In this document: positions 10,231 to 18,562 of the stretch, one piece after another
How the letters are laid out: each line of letters starts with the position of its first letter
How positions within the stretch are numbered: position 1 is the stretch's first letter
Source of the DNA: Tessaracoccus sp. MC1679
Lineage (GTDB): Bacteria; Actinomycetota; Actinomycetes; Propionibacteriales; Propionibacteriaceae
NCBI RefSeq assembly: GCF_014164775.1
Contig: NZ_JACJGB010000002.1
Coordinates: forward strand, 62,001 to 126,000
Reading direction: 5' to 3'
DNA: 64,000 nt
Position numbers and translations under genes: made by a program
Notes under the pieces: generated by a model
What the model was told of the DNA's origin: nothing
Seen by the model: the letters and a program-made list of their open reading frames with translations, nothing else
Databases searched by the model: none

Positions 10231-11136
10231 ATGTCAACCCCGTCCAGGGCCAGCGCGCCCGCAGCGAAGACAGGGCCGAGACGCCCCGTCGAACCCGTCT
10301 ACTGGTTCTTCCTGGTGCCCGCCGTCGCGGTGTTCACCCTGATGATCGCCTACCCAGCCGTCGAGGGCATCACGATGAGCTTCACCAACTCGATGGGCTT
10401 CGGCGACTTCGAGTGGATCGGCTTCCGCAACTACGTGGCCCTCTTCCGCGACGAGAACATCCTCTCGTCCTACGGCTTCACCCTCCTGTTCGCCGCCGTC
10501 ACCGTCATCCTGGTCAACGTCATCGCCTTCTTCCTGGCCCTCGGGCTCACCTCGAAGATCAAGTTCACCAACCCGCTGCGCACCGTCTTCGTCATCCCCA
10601 TGGTGATCTCGGCCATCATCTACTCGTTCGTCTTCCGCTTCCTGTTCAACAACTCGCTGCCGCAGATCGGTGCGGCACTGGGGATCGACGGCCTCTCGAC
10701 GAGCCTGCTGGCCAACCCGGACTGGGCGTGGTTCGCCATCGTCCTGGTCACCACCTGGGGCTCGGTGCCCAGCGCCATGCTGATCTACATCGCGGGCCTC
10801 ATGACGGTCCCCGGTGAGGTGTACGAGGCCAGCTCGATCGACGGTGCCACCCCGGCGAAGAACCTGTGGCACATCACGCTGCCGCTGGTGGCCGGCTACG
10901 TGGGCATCAACATGATCCTCGGCTTCAAGGGCTACCTGGCTGTCTACGACCAGATCGTCGGCCTGACCCAGGGCGGCCCCGGCACCGCCACCCGCAGCGT
11001 CGCGTTCACCATCTTCGCCGGCTTCAGCGGCGGAGACTACGCCTACCAGATGGCCAACGCCGCCGTCTTCTTCGTCATCACCATCGTCATCGCGCTGCTG
11101 CAGCTGCGCCTCACCCAGGGAAGGTCCGGGTCATGA
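10231..11136 (+). CDS. Sugar ABC transporter permease, MalF/UgpA type
   Basis: Inner-membrane permease of 301 residues with six predicted helices and the cytoplasmic EAA loop EASSIDGATPAKNLWHITLP, which docks the ATPase. ATG preceded by AAAGGAG. It lies 18 nt after the binding-protein gene and overlaps the next permease by 4 nt (ATGA). It lacks the long periplasmic insert seen in the MalF homologue at 39458-41032. Confidence 0.92.
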   Translation: MSTPSRASAPAAKTGPRRPVEPVYWFFLVPAVAVFTLMIAYPAVEGITMSFTNSMGFGDFEWIGFRNYVALFRDENILSSYGFTLLFAAVTVILVNVIAFFLALGLTSKIKFTNPLRTVFVIPMVISAIIYSFVFRFLFNNSLPQIGAALGIDGLSTSLLANPDWAWFAIVLVTTWGSVPSAMLIYIAGLMTVPGEVYEASSIDGATPAKNLWHITLPLVAGYVGINMILGFKGYLAVYDQIVGLTQGGPGTATRSVAFTIFAGFSGGDYAYQMANAAVFFVITIVIALLQLRLTQGRSGS

Positions 11137-12026
11137 GCACCCCACTCGCCACCGTCGCCGTCGGCGTCCCGGCCCCCACTGCGGCGTCGCGCCGCGGGCG
11201 GGTCGGCCAGGAGAAGGTCAACTGGACCGCCACCATCCTGCTGATCCTCGCCGCAGTCACCGTCCTCGTGCCGCTCTACGTGACCATCTCGATGGCTTTC
11301 AAGACCACCCAGCAGTCCACCGACCTGAACGCGTTCAGCCTCCCCAACCCATGGAGTTTCAGCGGGTTCGTCGAGGCGTGGAGCCTGACCAACTTCCCCC
11401 GGGCCTTCCTCGTCTCCCTGATCGTGACCCTGGTGGCCGTGGCCGGTGCCATCCTCGTGTCGTCGATGGCCGCCTACGCCATCGTGCGCAACTGGGACCG
11501 GAAGCCCTTCAAGTACTCCTTCTACTACCTGCTCGCCGCCATGTTCATCCCGTTCCCGGTGGTCGCGCTGCCGCAGGTGCGGCTCACCGGCCTGCTGGGG
11601 TTGGACAACTACTTCGGGGTCGCGATTCTCCACATCGTGTTCGGGCTGGCGTTCAACACCCTGCTGTTCAGCACCTTCCTCCGCTCCATCCCGCTGGAGC
11701 TCGAGGAGTCCATGCGCATGGACGGCGCGAGCACCTGGCAGGTGTTCTGGAAGCTGATCTTCCCCCTGCTGTCGCCCATGGCGGCCACGGTGGGCATCTT
11801 CGCCTTCCTCAGCTCCTGGAACGACTTCATGATGCCCTCGCTGATCATCTCCCAACCCGAATGGCAGACGATCCCCGTGGTCAACAACATCTTCCAGACC
11901 CAGTTCAGCAACAGCTACAACGTGAGCTTCGCGTCGTACCTGATGGCCATGGCCCCGGCTATCGTCGTCTACCTGTTCGCGCAGCGCTGGGTGATGTCCG
12001 GCCTGACGCAGGGCGCCATCAAGTAG
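11133..12026 (+). CDS. Sugar ABC transporter permease, MalG/UgpE type
   Basis: Permease of 297 residues; the EAA loop is EESMRMDGASTWQVFWKLIF. It pairs with the upstream permease to form the channel. The ATG at 11133 lies in the ATGA overlap with the previous stop and is chosen over a much longer upstream open frame that would run through the other permease. Followed after 36 nt by the first GH13 gene. Confidence 0.92.
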   Translation: MSTPLATVAVGVPAPTAASRRGRVGQEKVNWTATILLILAAVTVLVPLYVTISMAFKTTQQSTDLNAFSLPNPWSFSGFVEAWSLTNFPRAFLVSLIVTLVAVAGAILVSSMAAYAIVRNWDRKPFKYSFYYLLAAMFIPFPVVALPQVRLTGLLGLDNYFGVAILHIVFGLAFNTLLFSTFLRSIPLELEESMRMDGASTWQVFWKLIFPLLSPMAATVGIFAFLSSWNDFMMPSLIISQPEWQTIPVVNNIFQTQFSNSYNVSFASYLMAMAPAIVVYLFAQRWVMSGLTQGAIK

Positions 12027-12062
12027 TCATCCGACCCACCACCAACCGCACCAAGGAGAACC

Positions 12063-13787
12063 ATGACCGCAGAACGCCATCAGACCGCCCCAGCTTCCCG
12101 CCCGGACGGCTGGTGGCGCTCCGCGGTGGTCTACCAGGTCTACCCCCGCTCGTTCCAGGACTCCAACGGCGACGGCATCGGCGACATCCCAGGCATCACC
12201 AGCCGCCTCGACCACCTGGCCGAGCTCGGGGTCGACGTCATCTGGCTGTCGCCCGTCTACCGCTCGCCGCAGGTGGACAACGGCTACGACATCAGCGACT
12301 ACCGCGACATCGATCCCCTGTTCGGAACCCTCGCGGACCTCGACGAGCTCCTCGCCCAGGCTCACTGGCGCGGGATCAAGCTGGTCATGGACCTGGTGGT
12401 CAACCACACCTCGGACCAGCACCCGTGGTTCGTCGAGTCCCGCGACCCGGCCTCCCCCAAGCGGAGCTGGTACTACTGGCGCCCCGCCCGTCCCGGACAC
12501 GAGCCCGGCACGCCTGGCGCCGAGCCCGACGACAGCGCCGCGGCCTTCGCGCCGTCGGCCTGGACGTTCGACCCGGCCAGCGGCCAGTACTACCTGAGCA
12601 TGTTCAGCCCCGGGCAGCCGGACCTCAACTGGGAGAACCCCGAGGTTCGCGAAGCCGTCTACGACATGATGCGGTGGTGGGTGGACCGCGGAGTCGACGG
12701 CTTCCGGATGGACGTGATCAACCTCATCTCCAAGCCACACGACCTCGCCTCCGGCGGCCCGATCGAGCCCGGCTCGGCGGACTTCCGCCAGATCGCCAAC
12801 GGTCCCCGTCTCGACGAGTTCCTCGCCGAAATGAACCGCGAGGTGGGCCTCGACGACCAGAATCTGCTCACCGTCGGCGAGATGCCCGGCGCGACCGTTG
12901 AGTTGGCCCGGCGGGTCACGGACCCTGCCCGGCGGGAGCTGAACATGGTCTTCACGTTCGAGCATGTCAGCCTCGACCAGGCCTCCGGTAGCAAGTGGGA
13001 CCTGATGGCACTGCCCCTGCCCGCGCTGAAGGGCAACCTTGCCCAGTGGCAGTACGGTCTGGCGGAATCGGGCTGGAATTCGCTGTACCTCGACAACCAC
13101 GACCAGCCGCGGGCAGTGTCCCGCTTCGGCGACGACTCCCCCGAGCACCGCGTCAACTCCGCCAAGACGCTGGCCACCGTCCTGCACCTGCACAAGGGCA
13201 CCCCGTACGTGTACCAGGGTGAAGAACTCGGCATGACGAACTCCCCCTTCACGGAGATCGGGCACTACGTCGACGTCGAATCGCTGAACCACCACACCCT
13301 GGCCACGGCCATGGGCACCGCCGAGGCCGAGATCCTCCGCTCGCTGGCCGCGAAGAGCCGCGACCATGCACGCACCCCCGTCCAGTGGAACGACGGCCCG
13401 CACGCGGGCTTCACCACCGGCGTGCCCTGGCTGCCGGCCAACCCCAACTACCGCGACATCAACGCCGAGGCGGCCCGCCTCGACCCCGCGTCGGTGTTCG
13501 CCCACTTCCAGAGTCTGATCGCGCTTCGACACACCGACGAGGTGGTCCGCGAGGGCCGCTTCGAGCTCCTGCTGCCCGACCACGAGCAGCTCTGGGTGTT
13601 CACCCGCACCCTGGGTGACACCACACTGCTCGTCCTCGCCAACTGTTCGTCGACCTCGGCGGAACTCCCGCTCGACGCCCTCCCCAGCCTGGACGGCGCC
13701 AAATTGATCCTGGCCACCCACGATGCCGCCGACCCCTCGTCGCTCGCGCCGTGGGAGTCCCGAATCCTCCGCCTGGCCACCCGCTGA
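12063..13787 (+). CDS. GH13 alpha-glucosidase, oligo-1,6-glucosidase-like
   Basis: Cytoplasmic (no signal peptide) glycoside hydrolase of 574 residues that probably cleaves glucose from imported alpha-glucosides. Catalytic residues by motif: nucleophile Asp217 (GFRMDVIN), acid/base Glu273 (VGEMPG) and transition-state Asp347 (LDNHDQPR). Val218, directly after the nucleophile, is the residue associated with alpha-1,6 preference in GH13_31 enzymes, so isomaltose or panose-type substrates are likely. ATG with AAGGAG at 6 nt. Fourth gene of the ROK-linked sugar operon. Confidence 0.93.
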   Translation: MTAERHQTAPASRPDGWWRSAVVYQVYPRSFQDSNGDGIGDIPGITSRLDHLAELGVDVIWLSPVYRSPQVDNGYDISDYRDIDPLFGTLADLDELLAQAHWRGIKLVMDLVVNHTSDQHPWFVESRDPASPKRSWYYWRPARPGHEPGTPGAEPDDSAAAFAPSAWTFDPASGQYYLSMFSPGQPDLNWENPEVREAVYDMMRWWVDRGVDGFRMDVINLISKPHDLASGGPIEPGSADFRQIANGPRLDEFLAEMNREVGLDDQNLLTVGEMPGATVELARRVTDPARRELNMVFTFEHVSLDQASGSKWDLMALPLPALKGNLAQWQYGLAESGWNSLYLDNHDQPRAVSRFGDDSPEHRVNSAKTLATVLHLHKGTPYVYQGEELGMTNSPFTEIGHYVDVESLNHHTLATAMGTAEAEILRSLAAKSRDHARTPVQWNDGPHAGFTTGVPWLPANPNYRDINAEAARLDPASVFAHFQSLIALRHTDEVVREGRFELLLPDHEQLWVFTRTLGDTTLLVLANCSSTSAELPLDALPSLDGAKLILATHDAADPSSLAPWESRILRLATR

Positions 13788-13813
13788 CCCTCACCACTGT
13801 AGGACCTTCCCCC

Positions 13814-15487
13814 ATGCAGGACATCACGGACCAGGCGACCCTGGTCTCCGACCAGAGCGCCCAATGGTGGCGCCAAGCCCTCGTCTACCAGATCTACCCC
13901 CGCAGCTTCGCCGACAGCAACGCCGACGGCATCGGCGACCTGCGCGGCATAGCGTCGCGGCTCGACTACCTCTCCGGCCTCGGCATCGACGCGGTGTGGC
14001 TGAGCCCCTTCTATCCCTCCGCCCTCGCCGACGGCGGCTACGACGTCATCGACTACCGCGGAATCGACCCGCGCATCGGCACCCTCGATGACTTCGACGA
14101 GCTCGCCGCCGGGCTGCACGCGCGTGGCATCCGGATCCTCATCGACATCGTGCCGAACCACACCTCGAACCTGCACGACTGGTTCCAGCAGGCGATCGCG
14201 GCGGGCCCCGGATCGGCCGAGCGGGAGCGCTACATCTTCCGCGACGGCACCGGCCCGGACGGCTCCGAGCCGCCCACGGACTGGGTCTCGATCTTCGGTG
14301 GCAGCGCCTGGGAGCAGGTGGCCGACGGACAGTGGTATCTCCACACCTTCGCCGTCGAGCAGCCGGATCTGAACTGGGCCAGCGATGAGGTCCGGGAGGA
14401 GTTCCTCAGCATCCTGCGCTTCTGGGCCGATCGCGGCGTCGACGGCTTCCGCGTGGACGCCGCCCACATGCTCGCCAAGGACCTGACGGAGCCGCTGCCC
14501 ACGCAGGCCGAGCTCGAGGCCCACCCGAGGGACGGCAGCCATCCCACGTGGGACCGCGACGAACTCCAGGAGATCTACGCCGAGTGGCGCGGGGTGTTCA
14601 ACTCCTACGACCCGCCGCGCACGGCGGTCGCGGAAGCCGCGGTGCACTCGTCACGCGTGCCGCTCTACGCGAGCCCGTCCACGCTGGGGCAGTCGTTCTT
14701 CTTCGACCTCCAGCTCGCCAACTACGACGCGGCAACCTTCCACCGGATCATCGACGAGTGCCTGGGTGTCGCGGCCGTGTCCGGCTCGTCGGTCACCTGG
14801 GTGCTCAACAACCACGACACGATCCGGTCAGCCAGCCGCTACGGCACCCCGTTCCCGGGGACGAACCCCGACGGGACGCCGCTGCGCAAGCACGGCGGCG
14901 ACTGGCTGTTGGCCGGAGGGGACCCTGTCCTTCTCGACGCGGCCACTGGCCTTCGCCGGGCGCGCGCGGCGACGCTGCTTCTCATGGCGCTGCCCGGCTC
15001 GGCGTACCTCTATCAGGGCGAGGAGCTCGGCCTCCAGGAGGTCGCGGAGATTCCCGACTCGCTGCGCGCCGACCCGTCGTTCTTCCGCAACCGTGAGCTG
15101 GAGGTGGGCCGCGACGGCTGCCGGGTGCCGCTGCCGTGGACGCGGTCCGGGTCGTCGTTCGGCTTCGGCGACGACGGCTCGCACCTGCCGCAGCCGCTGT
15201 GGTTCGGGCACTACTCCGTCGAGGCGGAGTCCGAGGATCCGGGCTCGACGCTGTCGATGTACCGACGGGCGGCGCAGCTGCGGCGGGAGCTGCAGACAGA
15301 CGAGTCCATGGTGTGGATCCCGACCGACTACGACGAGGTGCTGCGGTTCCGGCGGTCGGGCGGCTGGGAGGTGGTGTCGAACTTCGGCAAGGATCCGGTT
15401 CAGCTGCCCGAGGGAGAGATTCTGGTCGCCTCGGGCCCGTGGGGAGACGAGCTTCCGGGCGAGACCACCGTCTGGCTCCGCGCCTGA
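13814..15487 (+). CDS. GH13 alpha-glucosidase, alpha-1,4-type
   Basis: Second cytoplasmic GH13 enzyme of the operon, 557 residues. Catalytic residues by motif: Asp215 (GFRVDAAH), Glu274 (AVAEAAVH) and Asp335 (LNNHDTIR). The residue after the nucleophile is Ala rather than Val, which is usual for alpha-1,4 or mixed specificity, so it complements the upstream enzyme. The start ATG is 26 nt after the upstream stop with an AGGA ribosome site; longer frames starting inside the previous gene are rejected. Last gene before the 1-kb gene-free stretch. Confidence 0.92.
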   Translation: MQDITDQATLVSDQSAQWWRQALVYQIYPRSFADSNADGIGDLRGIASRLDYLSGLGIDAVWLSPFYPSALADGGYDVIDYRGIDPRIGTLDDFDELAAGLHARGIRILIDIVPNHTSNLHDWFQQAIAAGPGSAERERYIFRDGTGPDGSEPPTDWVSIFGGSAWEQVADGQWYLHTFAVEQPDLNWASDEVREEFLSILRFWADRGVDGFRVDAAHMLAKDLTEPLPTQAELEAHPRDGSHPTWDRDELQEIYAEWRGVFNSYDPPRTAVAEAAVHSSRVPLYASPSTLGQSFFFDLQLANYDAATFHRIIDECLGVAAVSGSSVTWVLNNHDTIRSASRYGTPFPGTNPDGTPLRKHGGDWLLAGGDPVLLDAATGLRRARAATLLLMALPGSAYLYQGEELGLQEVAEIPDSLRADPSFFRNRELEVGRDGCRVPLPWTRSGSSFGFGDDGSHLPQPLWFGHYSVEAESEDPGSTLSMYRRAAQLRRELQTDESMVWIPTDYDEVLRFRRSGGWEVVSNFGKDPVQLPEGEILVASGPWGDELPGETTVWLRA

Positions 15488-15499
15488 CCGCCCGCCGGG

Positions 15500-15555
15500 C
15501 CATCTTCGCTCCCTGAGGAGCTCCGCGCCATCCTCGGTCCCTGAGGAGCTCCGCG
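15500..15555 (+). repeat. 28-bp tandem duplication
   Basis: Units 15500-15527 and 15528-15555 are 26/28 identical and end in CCCTGAGGAGCTCCGCG. The second unit forms the left half of the REP-like stem-loop that follows, so the first looks like an extra half-element. Confidence 0.85.
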
Positions 15556-15586
15556 TCGCGTAGCGACCGTGGAGCGTCTCGAAGGG
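15539..15586. repeat. REP-like imperfect palindrome
   Basis: Outer arms CCCTGAG and CTCGAAGGG enclose GCTCC...GGAGC (15549-15575 region) around GCGTCGCGTAGCGACCG. This layout, half of which is duplicated just upstream, resembles short palindromic extragenic elements common in actinobacterial genomes. It may also end transcription of the GH13 operon. Copy number elsewhere in the genome cannot be seen. Confidence 0.6.
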
Positions 15587-15669
15587 TCGTATAGTGACCT
15601 TCCCTCGGACTTAACCCACTCGCCCGGGTCCGCCTCGCCCTGGTCCGCCTCGCCTTGGTCCACCGTCTG

Positions 15670-15943
15670 GGTGCGGGGATCCGGGTTCCGCTGCACGGGC
15701 GGCCCGCGGTGGCCGGGTCCCCTCGTCGCCAGACACCACCGGGTGGTCGGGGCCTGCGGCGCCTCTGAGGGCCGCCCGTGCAGCGGATCCCGGTTCCCCG
15801 CCGCCTTCTGCTGTGGCGTGGCCAGGTTGGGGTGTGGCCCGTCAGGGCGGCCCTGGCAACAGCCTGCTGAGGCGGGAGCCAGCCGGGTGATCGTCGGGTT
15901 GAGCACCGCTACGCAGTGCCGCCCTGACGTCCCGCACCCTCGC
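15670..15943 (+). repeat. Structured element copy A
   Basis: Hairpin 1: arms 15670-15705 and 15769-15804, 32 of 36 positions paired including a perfect 19-bp block (15687-15705 with 15769-15787), loop 63 nt. Then a conserved box, of which 15830-15857 is identical in copy B. Hairpin 2: perfect 12-bp arms CGTCAGGGCGGC (15840-15851) and GCCGCCCTGACG (15918-15929). Ends in ACCCTCGC. It could be a structured RNA, a DNA-hairpin mobile element or part of a decayed gene; the kept pairing favours a structural role. Confidence 0.7.
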
Positions 15944-16212
15944 TGCACCTCACGGTTTGTCACTGGGGTTACGACTTTGCGACCAAAGACCCCGGCGTCT
16001 GAAGCCGCCCCCCGCGGGTTGAGCCGGGCATGCCGCGGAGCGGCGCAGCCCGCGTCGAAACCACCCTGAGCCCATGAACCCAACCGCCCGACGGCCTCGC
16101 TCCGGTCGGTGAGAAAAGGGACCCCGCGTCTGGGCCCGCTACCAAATCGGTAGATCTGGGTTCGTAGTCGCCACCAGATCCACCCAACAGACAGGCGATG
16201 ACGGGCCCTTTC

Positions 16213-16472
16213 GCGAGGGTGGGGACGACAGGGCGGCACTGCGCAGCGGTGCAAAACCCGACGAGCACCTGACTGCCCTCCGCCTCGAGGAACTCAAGCC
16301 AGGGCCGCCCTGACGGGCCACACCCGAACCCGGCCACACCACAGGCCAAGCCAGTGCAGGGAGACGGGAGCCGAGGCACGGGCGGCCTCACCACCCAACC
16401 ACCCTCCGAGTCCGGAGGACGTGCAGACCGTGGACAACGGCCGCTCGGGCCTCGGGTCACGGCTCCCTGCAC
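16213..16472 (-). repeat. Structured element copy B, inverted relative to copy A
   Basis: Read on the minus strand it repeats copy A in order. Hairpin 1 arms are 16439-16472 and 16354-16387 (29 of 34 paired), with a different distal sequence from copy A but the same loop-proximal GCGGCC/GGCCGC. Then comes the box identical over 28 nt (16298-16325) and a hairpin 2 with one mismatch. Copies A and B face each other. A 1-nt difference near the end shifts the reading frame between copies. Confidence 0.7.
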
Positions 16473-16523
16473 CGGACAGCAGGGTTGATCGGGCAACGCG
16501 CGTCACGACCCGCGGGGCAGGCC

Positions 16524-17468
16524 TCAGCCGACGGTGGCGAACACGTAGGCGACGAACGTCACCACGCTGACGACCGTATACAGACTCAACACGTTGTTGG
16601 AGTAGGCCACCTCGTCGCGCCTGTGGGCGGGCAGGAAGATCGGGACGATGAACGGCGGCGGAAGGATGAACAGCATGAAGACCGCCGCTTGGGCGAACTG
16701 GTCAAGGCCGAGCCACCGACCCACGACGAGTTCGGAGAGGACCAGCGCCAGGATCAGGCACACCACGAAGCGGACGGCCACCAGCGGGGCCGCCTCCCGG
16801 ACTCCGGCGCGGCTCAGCCTGGTCCCGTAGCCCACGATGAGCAGGATGACGGGCACGATCACGGCGGCGAGGTAGCCGAGCGCGCCCAGCACCCCGGCCG
16901 AGAACGGGTTCGCCGCAAGCGGTTCGGCCACGCCGAGCGCGTTGAGCACCAGACCGGCGAAGATCGCGAGGATGACCGGCGACTTCACGAACGAGGAAAG
17001 CGTCTCGATCAGCGACACCGCCCCGTCGCTCTGACGCTTCAGGAGCGTCACGAAGATGAACCAGATGAAGAACTCGTGCCCCAATCCGACGATCGCCGCC
17101 GTCGGCACGTTGCCCAGGCCGTAGGCCGCCGCGTACAACGCCAGCCCCACCATGCCGAACTCGAACCCGGTGAACAGGAAGGTGGCCACGGGCGGCGCCC
17201 CCAGAGCGCGCCGCGCCACGGCACCCATGCCGAGCAGCAGGACGCAGGCGACGGGGATGATCACGATGAGCGCCAGGTATTCGGCCCGGAACTCCATCGA
17301 CAGGAATGCGGTGAACAGCACCGCAGGGAGCACAACGCTGACGATGAGGCGCTTCAGGCCCTCGACCACGCCGTCGTCCAGCACCCGAAGGCGGCGTAGG
17401 AGGATGCCCAGCGCGATCAGCAGGACGATGGGGATGACGCTGGCGAGCGTCTCTGCGATGGTGCCCAT
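16524..17468 (-). CDS. AEC family (auxin efflux carrier) transporter
   Basis: Membrane protein of 314 residues with about ten hydrophobic helices, two inverted halves and the family length. AEC members export or exchange organic acids or amino-acid-like solutes; no substrate is suggested by the neighbours. ATG at 17468 (MGTIAETLASVIP) with AGGG 8 nt upstream; the longer open frame upstream is Arg/Gly/Pro-rich and rejected. Its 3' end faces the repeat-rich stretch. Confidence 0.88.
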   Translation of the reverse strand: MGTIAETLASVIPIVLLIALGILLRRLRVLDDGVVEGLKRLIVSVVLPAVLFTAFLSMEFRAEYLALIVIIPVACVLLLGMGAVARRALGAPPVATFLFTGFEFGMVGLALYAAAYGLGNVPTAAIVGLGHEFFIWFIFVTLLKRQSDGAVSLIETLSSFVKSPVILAIFAGLVLNALGVAEPLAANPFSAGVLGALGYLAAVIVPVILLIVGYGTRLSRAGVREAAPLVAVRFVVCLILALVLSELVVGRWLGLDQFAQAAVFMLFILPPPFIVPIFLPAHRRDEVAYSNNVLSLYTVVSVVTFVAYVFATVG

Positions 17469-17521
17469 GGCTGGCACCCTAGCGAGCCCTCGTCGTGCCG
17501 ACGACGGTGGGGCTCCTCCCG

Positions 17522-18562
17522 CTAGAGGAGGAACGCCTCGCCAGGCCCCTCGGAGGCCTGGATCTCGCCCAGCACCCACCCGTGGACACCGCGTGCGGCG
17601 AGCGCCGCCAGGGCCGCGTCGACCTCATGCTGAGGCAGGATGGCCACCATGCCCACGCCCATGTTGAGGGTGGCGTCGACGTCGGCCTGCTTGAGCCCGC
17701 CCACCGTCTGCACGATCTGGAAGATCGCGGGCGGGGTCCAGCTGGAGCGGCGCAGCACCGCGGCCATGTCGTTGGGGATGACGCGGGCCAGGTTGTTGGC
17801 CAGCCCGCCGCCGGTGATGTGGCTCATGGCATGCACCTCGACGGTGTTGATGAGGTCCAGCACGTCGAGCGCGTAGATTTTCGTCGGCTCCAGGAGTTCC
17901 TCGCCGAGGGTTCGGCCGAGCTCGTCGACGTGGCGCCCGAGGTCCCAGCCCGCCTGGTTCAGCAGGACGTGGCGGACCAGTGAGTAGCCGTTGGAGTGCA
18001 GACCGGACGAGGCCATGGCGATGACCGCGTCGCCCGTGCGCACCCGCTCGGGCCCGAGGATCTTAGAGCGCTCCACCACGCCCGTCGTCGCGCCGGCGAT
18101 GTCGTACTCGTGCGGCTCGAGGAGGCCGGGGTGCTCGGCCGTCTCCCCTCCGATGAGGGAGCAGCCCGCCGCGACACACGCGTCCGCGATCCCGCTGACG
18201 ATCGCGGCGATCCGCTCCGGGACCACCTTGCCGCAGGCGATGTAGTCGGTGACGAACAGCGGCTCGGCGCCGCAGACCACGAGGTCGTCGACGAGCATGC
18301 CGAGGAGGTCGAAGCCGATGGTGTCGTGCTTGTCCAGGGCCTGGGCGATGGCCACCTTGGTGCCCACGCCGTCGGTGGAGGTGGCCAGCACCGGATGCTG
18401 GTACCCCTTCAGCGCCGAGGCGTCGAAGAACCCTGCGAAGCCGCCGAGACCGCCCAACACCTCGGGCCGACGGGTGCGGCCCACGTGGGCCTTCATCAGT
18501 TCGACGGCGCGGTCGCCCGCCTCGATGTCGACGCCGGCGGCGGCGTAGGCACTCTTCTCCAC
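17522..18562 (-). CDS. purM: Phosphoribosylformylglycinamidine cyclo-ligase (AIR synthetase)
   Basis: Fifth step of de novo purine synthesis: ATP-dependent closure of FGAM to AIR. 346 residues, full family length, with STDGVGTKVAIA and GFDLLGMLVDDLVVCGAEPL in the N-terminal half and HITGGGLANNLAR in the C-terminal half. GTG start with AGGAG at 5 nt, overlapping the purF stop by 1 nt (TAGTG), so it is translationally coupled to purF. Confidence 0.96.
   Translation of the reverse strand: MEKSAYAAAGVDIEAGDRAVELMKAHVGRTRRPEVLGGLGGFAGFFDASALKGYQHPVLATSTDGVGTKVAIAQALDKHDTIGFDLLGMLVDDLVVCGAEPLFVTDYIACGKVVPERIAAIVSGIADACVAAGCSLIGGETAEHPGLLEPHEYDIAGATTGVVERSKILGPERVRTGDAVIAMASSGLHSNGYSLVRHVLLNQAGWDLGRHVDELGRTLGEELLEPTKIYALDVLDLINTVEVHAMSHITGGGLANNLARVIPNDMAAVLRRSSWTPPAIFQIVQTVGGLKQADVDATLNMGVGMVAILPQHEVDAALAALAARGVHGWVLGEIQASEGPGEAFLL

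Larger units (their letters stand above)
15488..16523. other. Gene-free stretch with structured repeats
   Basis: About 1.04 kb between the second GH13 gene and the convergent AEC transporter gene. Open frames exist on both strands, but they have Arg/Pro/Gly/Ser-rich shadow composition and no ribosome sites, and the matching frames in the two repeat copies are shifted by a 1-nt indel. It contains a 28-bp tandem duplication, a REP-like stem-loop and two inverted copies of a 260-274-nt hairpin element, listed separately. The centre (15944-16212) holds two related direct stretches (AAAGACCCCGGCGTCTG near 15984 and AAAGGGACCCCGCGTCTG near 16114) and a small hairpin CTACC-AAATC-GGTAG (16139-16153). 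Confidence 0.75.

Noticed and set aside
12027-13721. Long antisense frames over the GH13, narG, purL and pepN genes
   Set aside because: High GC removes stops in the complementary frames; the sense strands carry clear family motifs.
15500-15555. CRISPR array
   Set aside because: Only two directly adjoining units, no spacers, no cas genes.
15569-16069. Possible 166-residue protein on the plus strand of the repeat island
   Set aside because: Arg/Pro/Ser-rich, no ribosome site, and the matching frame of copy B is broken relative to it by a 1-nt indel.
15670-16472. Insertion sequence with terminal inverted repeats
   Set aside because: The inverted pair resembles IS ends, but no transposase is encoded between the copies and no target-site duplication was found.
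15969-16496. Possible 175-residue protein on the minus strand of the repeat island
   Set aside because: It shares a segment (FGCGPSGRPW) with the plus-strand frame only because both cover the repeated element; no independent coding evidence.
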